This document shows, piece by piece, positions 52,125-62,353 of a stretch of 64,000 nt of DNA. This DNA comes from Haemophilus influenzae. Lineage in GTDB: Bacteria; Pseudomonadota; Gammaproteobacteria; Enterobacterales; Pasteurellaceae. How positions within the stretch are numbered: position 1 is the first letter of the stretch; every line of letters starts with the position of its first letter. Under the pieces are notes generated by a model. That model saw nothing but the letters and a program-made list of their open reading frames with translations. It did no database searches and was not told the DNA's origin. A program made the translations under genes and the position numbers. The stretch is from positions 1,550,001-1,614,000 of the forward strand of contig NZ_LS483411.1 of the NCBI RefSeq assembly GCF_900475755.1. The letters run 5' to 3'.

Positions 52125-53261
52125 ATGGAAATTAAACAAATCAACTCAACCATCAAATCTCGTGCGGCGGTGGCATTCTCACCAAACCAACCCTTACAAA
52201 TTGTGGAAATTGACGTAGAAATGCCACGCAAAGGTGAAGTGTTAATCCGCAACACTCACACGGGCGTGTGCCATACTGATGCATTTACGTTATCAGGAAG
52301 CGATCCTGAAGGCGTATTCCCAGTGGTGCTAGGACACGAAGGTGCGGGTGTGGTTATTGCGGTTGGCGAAGGTGTGTTAAGCGTAAAACCAGGTGATCAC
52401 GTTATTCCGCTTTACACCGCAGAATGTGGCGAATGTGAGTTTTGCCTCTCGGGTAAAACCAACTTATGCGTCTCAGTGCGTGACACGCAAGGTAAAGGCT
52501 TAATGCCAGATGGTACGACGCGTTTTTCTTGCCAAGGCAAGCCAATTTATCACTATATGGGCTGTTCGACTTTCAGTGAATACTCAGTTGTTGCGGAAGT
52601 TTCACTGGCGAAAATCAATCCAGAAGCGAACCACGAACAAGTATGTTTGCTCGGCTGCGGTGTTACCACAGGTATTGGTGCGGTACATAACACAGCAAAA
52701 GTGCAAGAAGGAGACTCTGTTGCCGTGTTTGGCTTGGGTGCGATTGGTTTAGCGGTAGTGCAAGGTGCGCGTCAAGCCAAAGCTGGCCGTATTATCGCCA
52801 TTGATACCAATCCTGCAAAATTTGAGTTGGCAAAACAGTTTGGTGCAACGGATTGTTTAAACCCTAATGATTACGATAAGCCGATCAAAGATGTGTTGTT
52901 AGATATTAATAAATGGGGCATTGACCATACCTTTGAATGTATCGGTAATGTAAACGTAATGCGTCAAGCATTAGAAAGTGCTCACCGAGGCTGGGGGCAA
53001 TCCATTATCATCGGCGTAGCGGGTGCAGGACAAGAAATTTCAACGCGTCCGTTCCAATTGGTAACAGGCCGTGTTTGGAAAGGTTCGGCATTTGGTGGCG
53101 TGAAAGGTCGCTCTGAACTTCCGCAAATGGTGGAAGATTCAATGAAAGGCGACATCCAGTTAGAACCGTTTGTGACTCACACAATGCCACTTGATCAAAT
53201 TAATGAAGCCTTTGAATTAATGCACGAAGGCAAATCAATCCGTACTGTTATTCACTACTAA
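52125..53261 (+). CDS. adhC: S-(hydroxymethyl)glutathione dehydrogenase / GSNO reductase
   Basis: Class III alcohol dehydrogenase, 378 residues, that oxidises the formaldehyde-glutathione adduct and reduces S-nitrosoglutathione. Catalytic Zn is in [13 protein letters not shown] and [10 protein letters not shown]; structural Zn is in [15 protein letters not shown]; the NAD fold is in [17 protein letters not shown]. Followed after 8 bases by the hydrolase for the next step. No uptake signal lies within nmlR-adhC-fghA. Confidence 0.96.
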   Translation: MEIKQINSTIKSRAAVAFSPNQPLQIVEIDVEMPRKGEVLIRNTHTGVCHTDAFTLSGSDPEGVFPVVLGHEGAGVVIAVGEGVLSVKPGDHVIPLYTAECGECEFCLSGKTNLCVSVRDTQGKGLMPDGTTRFSCQGKPIYHYMGCSTFSEYSVVAEVSLAKINPEANHEQVCLLGCGVTTGIGAVHNTAKVQEGDSVAVFGLGAIGLAVVQGARQAKAGRIIAIDTNPAKFELAKQFGATDCLNPNDYDKPIKDVLLDINKWGIDHTFECIGNVNVMRQALESAHRGWGQSIIIGVAGAGQEISTRPFQLVTGRVWKGSAFGGVKGRSELPQMVEDSMKGDIQLEPFVTHTMPLDQINEAFELMHEGKSIRTVIHY

Positions 53262-53269
53262 GGTACGCT

Positions 53270-54097
53270 ATGAAACTAATTGAACAACATCAAATTTTTG
53301 GCGGTTCGCAGCAAGTTTGGACACATAATGCCCAAACACTTCAATGTGAAATGAAATTTGCCGTTTATTTGCCAAATAATCCGGAGAATCGACCTCTTGG
53401 CGTGATTTATTGGCTTTCTGGCTTAACTTGTACAGAACAAAATTTCATTACCAAATCAGGCTTCCAGCGTTATGCGGCAGAACATCAAGTGATTGTGGTT
53501 GCGCCTGATACTAGCCCTCGTGGAGAGCAAGTGCCGAATGATGTGGCTTACGATTTAGGGCAGGGAGCGGGCTTTTATCTTAATGCGACCGAGCAGCCTT
53601 GGGCGACGAATTATCAAATGTATGATTATATTTTGAATGAATTGCCTGATTTGATTGAAGCAAATTTCCCTACCAACGGCAAACGTTCCATTATGGGACA
53701 TTCAATGGGTGGACACGGTGCATTGGTATTGGCACTGCGAAACCAAGAACGTTATCAAAGTGTTTCTGCTTTTTCGCCCATTTTGTCGCCAAGCCTTGTG
53801 CCTTGGGGAGAAAAAGCCTTTTCTGCCTATTTAGGGGAAGATCGTGAAAAATGGCAGCAATATGATGCTAGCTCGCTCATTCAACAAGGCTATAAAGTGC
53901 AAGGTATGCACATTGATCAGGGCTTGGAAGATGAGTTTTTGCCGACACAATTGCGTACCGAAGATTTTATCGAAACCTGTCGAGTGGCAAATCAGCCAGT
54001 CGATGTGCGCTTCCACAAAGGCTACGATCATAGCTATTACTTCATCGCCAGTTTTATTGGCGAGCATATTGCCTATCATGCGGCATTTTTGAAGTAA
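53270..54097 (+). CDS. fghA: S-formylglutathione hydrolase
   Basis: Esterase-D family hydrolase, 275 residues, that releases formate and glutathione from S-formylglutathione. It has YWLSGLTCTEQNFITKSG (oxyanion loop), nucleophile IMGHSMGGHGALVLAL, acid in DQGLEDEFLP, and catalytic His in HKGYDHSYYFIASF. It forms the detoxification operon with adhC under NmlR. Confidence 0.96.
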   Translation: MKLIEQHQIFGGSQQVWTHNAQTLQCEMKFAVYLPNNPENRPLGVIYWLSGLTCTEQNFITKSGFQRYAAEHQVIVVAPDTSPRGEQVPNDVAYDLGQGAGFYLNATEQPWATNYQMYDYILNELPDLIEANFPTNGKRSIMGHSMGGHGALVLALRNQERYQSVSAFSPILSPSLVPWGEKAFSAYLGEDREKWQQYDASSLIQQGYKVQGMHIDQGLEDEFLPTQLRTEDFIETCRVANQPVDVRFHKGYDHSYYFIASFIGEHIAYHAAFLK

Positions 54098-54134
54098 GCT
54101 AAAGAGCGGTCAGTTTTCAAAGCAGTTTGGAATA

Positions 54135-54168
54135 GCCGGCACGAGGGCGGTAAAAAGTGCCGGCAATA
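54135..54168 (+). terminator. Hairpin after fghA
   Basis: AGCCGGCAC / GTGCCGGC arms, no good T run, so termination is uncertain. Confidence 0.4.
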
Positions 54169-54281
54169 GTTTATTCAGTCTGAACTAGAAGAACCAAGCC
54201 TGAAACAATATCAAAAAATTTCTTTAAATAATAATCTAACTCTTTGGAAAGGTAGATAATCTCTTTCTAGCCATTTTATCT

Positions 54282-55727
54282 TTATTTCCAAATGCGAGAA
54301 TCAAATATTTTCTTACGCAATTCAGGGTGTTCGTCAATTTTAAACTCTGGTGTTTTTCCTTCTTTAAGCTGGCGTTGATAATCCTTCATTAATTTCCATA
54401 CGATTGGCGACAACATCAAAATTGCGATCAAGTTAATGATTGCCATGACTGCCATTACAGTATCTGCGAAATTCCATACCACATTACCTGAACGAACCGA
54501 ACCAAAATACACGAAGAATAGCACCATTAAACGGAACAACAATACAAACCAAGATTTGTTTTTAATAAAACGGATATTACTTTCCGCATAAGCATAGTTA
54601 CCAATAATAGAAGAATAAGCGAATAACAATAAGATAAACGCTAGGAAATGCACCCCAAATTCACCTATGTGATATTGCAAAGCATTTTGCGTAAGTGAGA
54701 TACTTTTGAGCGTTTCGCTACCATAATTATTGGAAAGCAAAATAATAACGGCAGTACAAGTACAAACGATCATAGTATCAACAAACACACCGAGCATTTG
54801 CACTAAACCTTGGCTAACTGGATGCTTCACGTGAGCTGCTGCAGCCGAATTAGGCGCAGACCCCATCCCCGCTTCGTTTGAGAATAAACCACGTTTAATC
54901 CCCATCATCATTGCTTTTGATACCAGCGCACCAAACATTCCGCCAGCTGCTGCGTCAAAACTAAATGCACTTTGAACGATACGATGAATCACGGAAGGAA
55001 TCATATCTATATGCATTCCAAGAATAATCACCGCCATAATCAAATAGAAAAGTGCCATCATTGGCACAAGGTTGCTCGAAATAATCGCAATACGCTTAAC
55101 GCCACCGAAAATAATAAGTGCGGTCAAAATTACTAATGAAATGCCGACATATTCTCCTTTCCAATTCCACGCATTGCTCGTCGCTTCAACAATAGAGTTC
55201 GCCTGCACAGAATTAAATGCGAAACCAAATGTAAAAATTAATGCAAGCGCAAAAGCCACTGCCATACAACGTGATTTTAAACCTTGTACAATATAATAAG
55301 CAGGGCCGCCACGGAATGATCCATCTTTATCTTGAATTTTAAATAATTGAGCAAGGGTAGATTCAGCGAAAGCACTCGACATACCAATAAATGCCGTTAC
55401 CCACATCCAAAACACTGCGCCTTCGCCCCCTAAGGCGATTGCCGTTGCAACCCCACCAATGTTACCCACACCAACGCGGCTCGCAAGACCTGTTGTAAAC
55501 GCTTGGAAAGGTGTTAATGAACTTCCCTCCACCGAACGACCAAACCACATTTCACGAAGGCTTGCAGGGAATAAACGGAACTGCACAAATCCTGTTGTAA
55601 TGGTAAAAAATAGACCAGTCCCAAGCAAAATAATAATGGTGGCATCCCATAAAGGTCCATCAAGGTGTGCGACTATCCAAGTTAGCACTTCTTCTAACAT
55701 TTTTGAAAATTCAAATTCCATAATCAT
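54282..55727 (-). CDS. Alanine or glycine:sodium symporter (AGCS family)
   Basis: A 481-residue inner-membrane transporter with about 11 spans. Family signatures are FQAFTTGLASRVGVGNIGGVATAIALGGEGAVFWMW (in parts), FRGGPAYYIVQGLKSR and GIKRGLFSNEAGMGSAPNSAA. It should import alanine or glycine with Na+. Start ATG 55727 or 55721. No glycine riboswitch was seen upstream, unlike relatives in some other bacteria. An uptake signal encodes Thr-Ala-Leu inside a span. Confidence 0.92.
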   Translation of the reverse strand: MIMEFEFSKMLEEVLTWIVAHLDGPLWDATIIILLGTGLFFTITTGFVQFRLFPASLREMWFGRSVEGSSLTPFQAFTTGLASRVGVGNIGGVATAIALGGEGAVFWMWVTAFIGMSSAFAESTLAQLFKIQDKDGSFRGGPAYYIVQGLKSRCMAVAFALALIFTFGFAFNSVQANSIVEATSNAWNWKGEYVGISLVILTALIIFGGVKRIAIISSNLVPMMALFYLIMAVIILGMHIDMIPSVIHRIVQSAFSFDAAAGGMFGALVSKAMMMGIKRGLFSNEAGMGSAPNSAAAAHVKHPVSQGLVQMLGVFVDTMIVCTCTAVIILLSNNYGSETLKSISLTQNALQYHIGEFGVHFLAFILLLFAYSSIIGNYAYAESNIRFIKNKSWFVLLFRLMVLFFVYFGSVRSGNVVWNFADTVMAVMAIINLIAILMLSPIVWKLMKDYQRQLKEGKTPEFKIDEHPELRKKIFDSRIWK

Positions 55728-55866
55728 CCCTCAAGCGATAAATAATTTGATTGTATAGTTTTTCAATGAAAAGGCGAGATTTTTTAATGATTTCTCTAAA
55801 TAAAATAAACACAAACAAGAAAAAATCTAATAAATTTAGAATATTCTAAATATTTTCCAAAACAAA

Positions 55867-55890
55867 GGGCGTATTATTTGAATACGCCCC
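55867..55890 (-). terminator. nagK terminator
   Basis: GGGCGTATT / AATACGCCC hairpin followed on the minus strand by TTTGTTTTGG. Confidence 0.75.
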
Positions 55891-55904
55891 ACTAGTTTGT
55901 TGAA

Positions 55905-56819
55905 TTATTTGGTTAAAAACAACGCTGCCGCACCACGCACACCACCAGAATCGCCGTGTTTCGCTTTTTTGATTGGTGGAACTTTTGCTGTCCGCATCAA
56001 ATGAGGCGGAAGCGCTTTTGGTAAAGCCTCATAAAGATAATCAAAATTAGATAATCCACCACCTAACACAATCATATGCGGATCAAATGCCGTAATGATA
56101 TTGCCAATAGAAATCGCCGCCAACTCAACAAAAAGATTCACAAAATCTACCGCACTTTCATTGCTTTGATAGAACAAATCAATAATTTTACGAGCAGATA
56201 ATGTTTCGCCTTTCAAATCTTGATAAAGCATTTCAAAACCGCGACCAGACAGATAATTATCCAAACAAGCCTTGTTACCACAACCGCATTGATAAATTGG
56301 GGCGTTATCCCATCCCAATAATTTCAAAGCATGATAATTTAATTGTAAATGACCAAGCTCTCCCGCCATTCCCACTTGACCTGAATGAACTTTACCGTTT
56401 AAGACAAAGCCACCACCAAAACCAGTCCCAAGAATTAAACCAAGTACAGTCGAATATTGCTGATTTTCCGTATCCCATGCTTCAGATAACGCAAAACAAT
56501 TTGCGTCATTTTCTGCCCGCACTTCACGGCCCAAACGCGTAGACAAATCGCATAAAATTGGTTTATTATCTGCCACACGAATATTGGCAATTTCGGCTAA
56601 TCCAGTTTGTTGATTAACAAAACCAGGTACGCCCAAACCTACGGTGCCCGCCTCACCAAACTTTTCATCAGCACGATTCACTAAATCCACAATCGTGTTA
56701 AGCCATTCTTCATAGTCGGTTTTAGGTGTTGGTACCCGTTCAGAATATAATTTTTCTAATTTTTCATTGAATACGGCAAGCTCTATTTTCGTGCCACCAA
56801 TATCTAAACCATAATACAT
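55905..56819 (-). CDS. nagK: N-acetylglucosamine kinase (ROK family)
   Basis: Phosphorylates GlcNAc from peptidoglycan or sialic-acid recycling. The 304 residues match E. coli NagK along the length: [17 protein letters not shown] (phosphate loop), [14 protein letters not shown] (catalytic Asp), [17 protein letters not shown], and the zinc motif [21 protein letters not shown] fructokinase is the main alternative. Single-gene unit bounded by terminators. Confidence 0.88.
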   Translation of the reverse strand: MYYGLDIGGTKIELAVFNEKLEKLYSERVPTPKTDYEEWLNTIVDLVNRADEKFGEAGTVGLGVPGFVNQQTGLAEIANIRVADNKPILCDLSTRLGREVRAENDANCFALSEAWDTENQQYSTVLGLILGTGFGGGFVLNGKVHSGQVGMAGELGHLQLNYHALKLLGWDNAPIYQCGCGNKACLDNYLSGRGFEMLYQDLKGETLSARKIIDLFYQSNESAVDFVNLFVELAAISIGNIITAFDPHMIVLGGGLSNFDYLYEALPKALPPHLMRTAKVPPIKKAKHGDSGGVRGAAALFLTK

Positions 56820-56838
56820 AATCTGCTCCTGTATAAAG

Positions 56839-56877
56839 AAGTGCGGTTAAAATTAGGCAAAATTTTAACCGCACTTA
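56839..56877. terminator. Inverted uptake-signal pair between nagK and tesB promoters
   Basis: AAGTGCGGTTAAAATT and AATTTTAACCGCACTT around a short loop. Here both neighbouring genes diverge, so it is not an obvious gene end. Confidence 0.7.
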
Positions 56878-57089
56878 AATCATTATTTAATGACAAAGAT
56901 CGCCTTTTTCTTCAAAAAGATCAAAATAATGCTATTAATTACTCAAAATAGCAAGTCTCAAATCTAAAAGATATTATGAATATAAGCATTCAACCTTTTT
57001 ATATCGCAAGCTTTTTGTTTCCAACTTTGGCATTCCTAAAAATCTCCGCTAAAATAACCGCACTTTTTCTTATCCTCAAGGAAAGCAAT

Positions 57090-57950
57090 ATGTCAGATAT
57101 TCTCAATAACCTCATTCATCTTCTTAAACTTGAAAAAATTGATGATTTGATCTTTCGTGGTGAAAGCCAAGATTTAGGTTTTCGTCAAGTATTTGGTGGG
57201 CAAGTTGTGGCTCAAGCATTATCAGCGGCAATGCAGGTGGCGCCAGAAGATCGTATTTTACATTCTTGTCATGCCTATTTTCTTGCTCCGGGAGACAGTC
57301 AATATCCGATTATTTACGATGTAGAAACCTTGCGTGAAGGGCGTAACTTTTCTGCATTACGCGTAAAAGCCATTCAACATAAAAATACCATTTGTCATGT
57401 AACCGCTTCTTTCCAAGTGCCTGAAAAAGGTTTTGAACATCAAAATACAATGCCAAATGTTGGTGCGCCTGAAGACTTTACGGATGAAAATGCGATGCTA
57501 CAAAAAGTAGCTCAAACCTTGCCAGAACCACTCAATGAAAAATTTGCAGCAGAGCGTCCATTTGAGGTGAGAACCAAATATTTGAATAACCCATTTAATG
57601 GGTCAAAATTGCCAGCCGAGCAATATTCTTGGTTTAAAACCAATGGTGAAACGCCGCTTGATATAAAAATTCAGCAATGTTTATTGGCTTATTTTTCCGA
57701 TTTTCACTGTATTTTGACCGCACTTCATCCGCATGAAAAAGGCTTTTTACAAAAAGGAATGAAAGTGGCAACCATTGATCACAGTATTTGGTTCCATCGT
57801 CCGTTTGATTTAAATCACTGGCATTTGCACGCAATTGAAAGCAATAATGCCTTTGGAGGTCGTGGTTTGGCTCAAGGGCAGATTTTCTCGCAAGATGGTC
57901 AATTAATCGCAACAACACAACAAGAAGGCTTGATCCGTTTTAACGAATAA
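57090..57950 (+). CDS. tesB: Acyl-CoA thioesterase II
   Basis: Double hot-dog thioesterase, 286 residues. ATG 57090 (MSDILNNLIHLLKLEKIDD) follows CAAGGAAAG; the 38 open codons upstream are not conserved. FRGESQDLGFRQVFGGQVVAQAL and HSCHAYFLAPGD are in the first half. LDHSIWFHR-like IDHSIWFHRPFDLNHWHL and the catalytic region AFGGRGLAQGQIFSQDG are in the second. An uptake signal (57717) encodes Thr-Ala-Leu. Followed after 10 bases by the ferritin-like gene. Confidence 0.95.
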   Translation: MSDILNNLIHLLKLEKIDDLIFRGESQDLGFRQVFGGQVVAQALSAAMQVAPEDRILHSCHAYFLAPGDSQYPIIYDVETLREGRNFSALRVKAIQHKNTICHVTASFQVPEKGFEHQNTMPNVGAPEDFTDENAMLQKVAQTLPEPLNEKFAAERPFEVRTKYLNNPFNGSKLPAEQYSWFKTNGETPLDIKIQQCLLAYFSDFHCILTALHPHEKGFLQKGMKVATIDHSIWFHRPFDLNHWHLHAIESNNAFGGRGLAQGQIFSQDGQLIATTQQEGLIRFNE

Positions 57951-57960
57951 GAAAGAAAAA

Positions 57961-58827
57961 ATGACCGCACTTATTACACAATTTTGGCAACAAGTTGAAA
58001 CCGCTCTGAAAACAGCAAATCCACAAGAAAAATGCAGTTTAGTTAATGATATCTACGATAATCTTCTGCCACAAATTCAGTTGATTAAATTAGAAGATTT
58101 TCCCGAAGTCGTGCCGCAAGATAATATTGCCGCTTTTCCTGAAAAACCGCTCTTAGTTGCACCGAAAGATGTGCCAAAACGTTCTTTTGCCACAGAAGAA
58201 GGCTATGCTGCCACATTGCACGCTATCGCACATATTGAGTTTAATGCGATTAATTTAGGTTTAGATGCAGCTTGGCGATTCGGGCGGAATGCACAAGAAG
58301 AACTTGGCGAAGGTTTAGCTTTTGTAAAAGATTGGTTGCGTGTCGCTCGTGAAGAAAGTACGCACTTTTCCTTAGTCAATGAACATTTGAAAACATTGGG
58401 TTATCAATATGGTGATTTTGAAGCTCATGCTGGATTATGGGAAATGGCGCAAGCCACTGCTCACGATATTTGGGAACGAATGGCGTTAGTTCCTCGTGTA
58501 TTAGAAGCAAGAGGCCTCGATGCAACACCTGTTCTGCAAGAGAAAATCGCACAACGTAAAGATTTTGCCGCAGTGAACATTTTGGATATTATTTTGCGTG
58601 ATGAAATTGGCCATGTGTATATCGGCAATCATTGGTATCACGCCCTTTCTAAAAAACGGGGTTTAGATGCGATGAAATGTTTTACAGAGCTGTTACACAA
58701 ATATCGTATTGTAATTTTTAAAGGTGTCATTAATACCGATGCTCGTATTCAAGCAGGTTTCACGCAGCATGAGTTGGATTGGATTTATGAAGTGGAACAA
58801 ACATTGAAATCCTATATTAAGAAATGA
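57961..58827 (+). CDS. DUF455 ferritin-like protein
   Basis: A 288-residue, mostly helical protein. Putative di-metal ligands lie in AIAHIEFNAINLGLD, VAREESTHFSLV and ILRDEIGHVYIGNHWY, typical of ferritin-like DUF455. Function unknown; an oxidase or hydroxylase activity is plausible. The start codon is fused to an uptake signal (ATGACCGCACTT, giving MTAL). Co-transcribed with tesB. Confidence 0.85.
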   Translation: MTALITQFWQQVETALKTANPQEKCSLVNDIYDNLLPQIQLIKLEDFPEVVPQDNIAAFPEKPLLVAPKDVPKRSFATEEGYAATLHAIAHIEFNAINLGLDAAWRFGRNAQEELGEGLAFVKDWLRVAREESTHFSLVNEHLKTLGYQYGDFEAHAGLWEMAQATAHDIWERMALVPRVLEARGLDATPVLQEKIAQRKDFAAVNILDIILRDEIGHVYIGNHWYHALSKKRGLDAMKCFTELLHKYRIVIFKGVINTDARIQAGFTQHELDWIYEVEQTLKSYIKK

Positions 58828-58835
58828 TGAAAGAA

Positions 58836-58878
58836 TAAAAAGACTAAGTTCGATTGAATACCGAACTTAGTCTTTTTA
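58836..58878. terminator. Bidirectional terminator between DUF455 gene and cysS
   Basis: Long perfect hairpin AAAAGACTAAGTTCG / CGAACTTAGTCTTTT with a 9-base loop. Confidence 0.9.
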
Positions 58879-58902
58879 ATGAAAGTGATTTAACGTTTAA
58901 AT

Positions 58903-60282
58903 TTATTGCTTACGCCAAGTTGTTCCATTCGGCCCATCTTCTAATACGATGCCCATAGCTGTCAATTCATTACGTGCTGAATCTGCGGCAGACCAATCTT
59001 TAGCCGCACGCGCTTCATTGCGTTGTTTAATCAGTGCTTCAATTTTTGCCACTTCATCATCGTTAGAACCTGCTTGTAAGAATTTCTCTGGTTCTTGTTG
59101 AAGTAATCCTAAAATCGCACCCAATTCACGCAAACGTGCAGCAAGTCCATTAACTTTCTCAACATCTTCTGTTTTTAACTTATTAATTTCACGTGCCATT
59201 TCGAATAAAACAGAAAGTGCATTTGGCGTATTAAAATCATCATCCATTGCTTCACGGAAAGTTGCAACAAAATTTTCTCCGCCAAAAGCAACCGCACTTT
59301 GATCTGTTCCGCGTAAAGCCGTGTATAAACGTTCCAACGCACCTTGTGCTAAATTCAAGTTTTCTTCGCTATAATTGAGCTGGCTACGATAATGTGCTGT
59401 TAATAAGAAATAACGTACCGCTTCTGCATTGTAGTGGTTTAATACATCACGAATTGTGAAGAAATTGCCGAGGGATTTCGACATTTTTTCTTTGTCTACC
59501 ATGATCATGCCGGAATGAATCCAATAATTCACATATTGTCCGCCATGCGCACAGCAAGATTGTGCGATTTCATTTTCGTGGTGAGGGAACATTAAATCAG
59601 AGCCACCACCGTGAATATCAAAATGTTCGCCAAGCTGTTTGCAGTTCATCGCTGAACATTCAATATGCCAACCTGGACGACCTGCGCCCCAAGGGGAAGC
59701 CCAACTTGGCTCGTTTTCTTTTGACATTTTCCAAAGCACGAAATCCATTGGATTTTTCTTGATTTCATTGATTTCAATACGTGCACCAGCTTGTAATTGC
59801 TCAAGATCTTGACGGGATAATTTGCCGTATTCTTTGAAGCTTTCTACATCAAACATCACGTCCCCATTATCCGCAACATAAGCATGTCCGCGTTTAATTA
59901 ATTTTTCCACAATTTCAATAATTTCTGGAATATGATGCGTCGCACGAGGTTCAAAATCAGGGCGTAATACATTAAGTGCATCAAAATCTTTATACATTTC
60001 CTGCACCATGCGATCCACTAACTGATCGCAGGTTTCTTTGTTTTCTAACGCACGTTTAATAATTTTGTCATCTACGTCCGTAATATTACGTACATAAGTT
60101 AAATCGTAACCCAAAGAACGCAAATAACGGGCAATCACATCAAAACACACAAAAGTGCGTCCATGACCGATATGGCATAAATCATAAACAGTGACACCAC
60201 AAACATACATTCCCACTTTATTTTCGTGGATAGGTTTAAAGATTTCTTTTTCTCTCGTTAAGGTATTGAAAATTTTTAGCAT
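58903..60282 (-). CDS. cysS: Cysteinyl-tRNA synthetase
   Basis: Class I synthetase. ATG 60282 ([18 protein letters not shown]) gives 459 residues. Zinc Cys is in [19 protein letters not shown], which also carries HIGH. It has [25 protein letters not shown] and [14 protein letters not shown] (KMSKS). The C-terminal anticodon-binding part ends [11 protein letters not shown]. Divergent from ppiB, as in E. coli. Confidence 0.97.
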   Translation of the reverse strand: MLKIFNTLTREKEIFKPIHENKVGMYVCGVTVYDLCHIGHGRTFVCFDVIARYLRSLGYDLTYVRNITDVDDKIIKRALENKETCDQLVDRMVQEMYKDFDALNVLRPDFEPRATHHIPEIIEIVEKLIKRGHAYVADNGDVMFDVESFKEYGKLSRQDLEQLQAGARIEINEIKKNPMDFVLWKMSKENEPSWASPWGAGRPGWHIECSAMNCKQLGEHFDIHGGGSDLMFPHHENEIAQSCCAHGGQYVNYWIHSGMIMVDKEKMSKSLGNFFTIRDVLNHYNAEAVRYFLLTAHYRSQLNYSEENLNLAQGALERLYTALRGTDQSAVAFGGENFVATFREAMDDDFNTPNALSVLFEMAREINKLKTEDVEKVNGLAARLRELGAILGLLQQEPEKFLQAGSNDDEVAKIEALIKQRNEARAAKDWSAADSARNELTAMGIVLEDGPNGTTWRKQ

Positions 60283-60384
60283 TTTTAAGCTCGTAAAATG
60301 AAATAAAAACAAACCGCACTTTTATAGCACTTTTACCTCGATTGTGGAATAATACAACCCTTAATTTTTTAGAGGGAAAACAAA

Positions 60385-60894
60385 ATGGTTACATTACACA
60401 CAAACTTTGGCGACATTAAAATTAAATTGGATTTTGATAAAGCTCCAGTTACAGCAGAAAACTTCTTAAATTACTGCAAAGAAGGTTTTTATAATAACAC
60501 AATTTTTCATCGTGTTATTGATGGCTTTATGATTCAAGGTGGCGGTATGGAAAGCGGTATGCGCGAAAAAGCAACTAAAGCCCCAATCCAAAATGAAGCG
60601 AACAATCGTTTAAGTAACAAACGTGGAACCATTGCAATGGCTCGCACTTCAGATCCACATTCAGCGACAGCACAATTTTTCATTAACGTGGCAGACAATG
60701 ATTTCTTAAATTATCGTTCAAAAGAAATGTTTGGTCGCGAAGTCGTTCAAGAATGGGGCTATGCAGTATTTGGCGAAGTGGTTGAAGGTATGGATGTTGT
60801 TGATAAAATCAAAAAAGTGAAAACAGGCAACAAAGGCTTTCATCAAGATGTTCCAACTGAAGATGTAGTGATTACATCGGTTTCAGTAGAATAA
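60385..60894 (+). CDS. ppiB: Peptidyl-prolyl isomerase B (cyclophilin)
   Basis: Cytosolic cyclophilin, 169 residues, no signal peptide: [16 protein letters not shown], the catalytic [15 protein letters not shown], and [24 protein letters not shown] 60385 follows AGAGGGAAA. Ends at a clear terminator. Confidence 0.97.
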   Translation: MVTLHTNFGDIKIKLDFDKAPVTAENFLNYCKEGFYNNTIFHRVIDGFMIQGGGMESGMREKATKAPIQNEANNRLSNKRGTIAMARTSDPHSATAQFFINVADNDFLNYRSKEMFGREVVQEWGYAVFGEVVEGMDVVDKIKKVKTGNKGFHQDVPTEDVVITSVSVE

Positions 60895-60898
60895 TGGC

Positions 60899-60927
60899 AA
60901 ATGGCGGATGAATTCCGCCATTTTTTA
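60899..60927 (+). terminator. ppiB terminator
   Basis: AATGGCGGA-TGAAT-TCCGCCATT followed by TTTT. Confidence 0.88.
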
Positions 60928-60948
60928 TCGACCTAAAGGAAAATGCCC

Positions 60949-61737
60949 ATGCCTTTCTTCGACACTCACACGCATCTCGATTATCTCCAACAATTTACAG
61001 GGGAACCTTTATCACAGCTTATTGATAATGCTAAGCAAGCCGATGTGCAAAAAATACTGATTGTGGCGGTGAAAGAAGCTGATTTTAAAACAATCCAAAA
61101 TATGACCGCACTTTTTCCTGATAATTTGCACTATGGGCTTGGGCTACATCCTCTTTATATTAAAGCACACGCCGAAAATGATTTGATTCTGTTAGAACAA
61201 GCCTTAAAAAATCGTGATACAAATTGCACGGCGGTGGCAGAAATTGGTTTGGAACGCGCGATTCCCGATTTGCTCACCGATGAACTTTGGGCAAAGCAAT
61301 GTCATTTTTTTGAAAGCCAACTTTATTTGGCAAAACAATTTAATTTACCCGTCAATATTCACAGTCGAAAAACACATGATCAAATTTTTACTTTTTTAAA
61401 ACGTATTCCATTATCTAAACTTGGCGTGGTACACGGTTTTTCAGGAAGCTACGATCAAGCAAAACGCTTTGTTGATTTAGGCTATAAAATCGGAGTTGGC
61501 GGCACCATCACTTATGAACGAGCTAATAAAACTCGTCAAGCGATTACAAAACTACCACTTGACGCCTTAGTGTTGGAAACAGACAGTCCAGATATGCCTG
61601 TATTTGGTTTTCAAGGCCAACCTAATCGACCAGAACGTATTGTGGAAAGTTTCAAAGCCCTTTGTGTCTTAAGAAATGAACCTGCTGAATTGATTAAAAA
61701 AGTCACATGGGAAAATGCTTGCCAGATTTTTTCTTGA
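60949..61737 (+). CDS. TatD-family metal-dependent DNase
   Basis: A 262-residue TIM-barrel hydrolase of the TatD family: metal ligands in FFDTHTHLDYL, GLHPLYIKAHAEND, VAEIGLERA, VHGFSGSYDQAKR and VLETDSPDMPVFG. I choose ATG 60949 because AAAGGA is 8 bases upstream, while ATG 60943 is only 2 bases from it. Paralogues TatD, YcfH and YjjV cannot be separated with certainty; YjjV-like is possible. An uptake signal encodes Thr-Ala-Leu at 61103. Confidence 0.88.
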   Translation: MPFFDTHTHLDYLQQFTGEPLSQLIDNAKQADVQKILIVAVKEADFKTIQNMTALFPDNLHYGLGLHPLYIKAHAENDLILLEQALKNRDTNCTAVAEIGLERAIPDLLTDELWAKQCHFFESQLYLAKQFNLPVNIHSRKTHDQIFTFLKRIPLSKLGVVHGFSGSYDQAKRFVDLGYKIGVGGTITYERANKTRQAITKLPLDALVLETDSPDMPVFGFQGQPNRPERIVESFKALCVLRNEPAELIKKVTWENACQIFS

Positions 61738-61848
61738 TCCACGTCACATTACTGAAATTATTTTGAATTAAATAATAGAAAAAAGAAACTGAGCATAATA
61801 ATATCCGCCTCGTAGAAAGTTTTTCTCAACACACAATAAAGATATATT

Positions 61849-62253
61849 ATGTCGCAAATCTATACTCAGGTGAGAAAGTTAGCGGAACTACAATTTGCAA
61901 AACGTTTAATTACTCAAATCTTTGAGTATGCAAGAAATAAAAATATCAAAACCGCATTACATGTATGCCGTGGCAACTGGACCAAAGATGAAAGCGTATT
62001 ACTGTGCGAGCCTTATACATCATTAGTAGATTTATTTGAATCGGCATTACCTGATATTTTAATGCTCGAATTTTCTATACCAAGAGCGGGAGAATTAAGT
62101 TCGTTATTAGAAAGTAAAATCTTAAGACAAAAATGTATTTTAGGCTTAGGCGTTATCAATCCTCGTTCTGATGAGGTAGAAACCGTAGATCAGATTGTTC
62201 AACGAGCAGAAAAAGCCTTTCCTTTAAATATAGAATTTGAGCAAGTGCTTTGA
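61849..62253 (+). pseudogene. Fragment of MetE-like cobalamin-independent methionine synthase
   Basis: A 134-residue open frame with the MetE C-terminal signature ALHVCRGNWTKDESVLL (zinc His/Cys), a PDILMLEFSIPRAG segment, and GLGVINPRSDEVETVDQI. Whole proteins of this family are 340 residues or more. Here the N-terminal half is missing; a TAA stands four codons upstream. The expected LxPDCGF zinc motif comes after the TGA stop, as LASDCFS in the same frame. It is therefore truncated at both ends and most likely a gene remnant. Confidence 0.7.
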
Positions 62254-62286
62254 TTAGCATCAGATTGTTTCTCAAAATATCAGATA

Positions 62287-62314
62287 AAAAAATTGCCCCA
62301 TTAAGGGGCAATCT
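62287..62314 (-). terminator. trxA terminator
   Basis: ATTGCCCC-ATTAA-GGGGCAAT with a T-rich side on the minus strand. Confidence 0.8.
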
Positions 62315-62353
62315 TATCAATGCTCTAAAGTTACTTATAACTTTAAGCAACGA

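Noticed and set aside
54098-54281. Small gene between fghA and the symporter
   Set aside because: No frame with ribosome site; only a hairpin without a T run.
55728-55866. Glycine riboswitch before the alanine/sodium symporter
   Set aside because: The region lacks the conserved G-rich aptamer core and is nearly all A/T.
61849-62256. TGA at the end of the MetE fragment as a selenocysteine codon
   Set aside because: No SECIS-like hairpin follows and the family does not use Sec there; decay is simpler.
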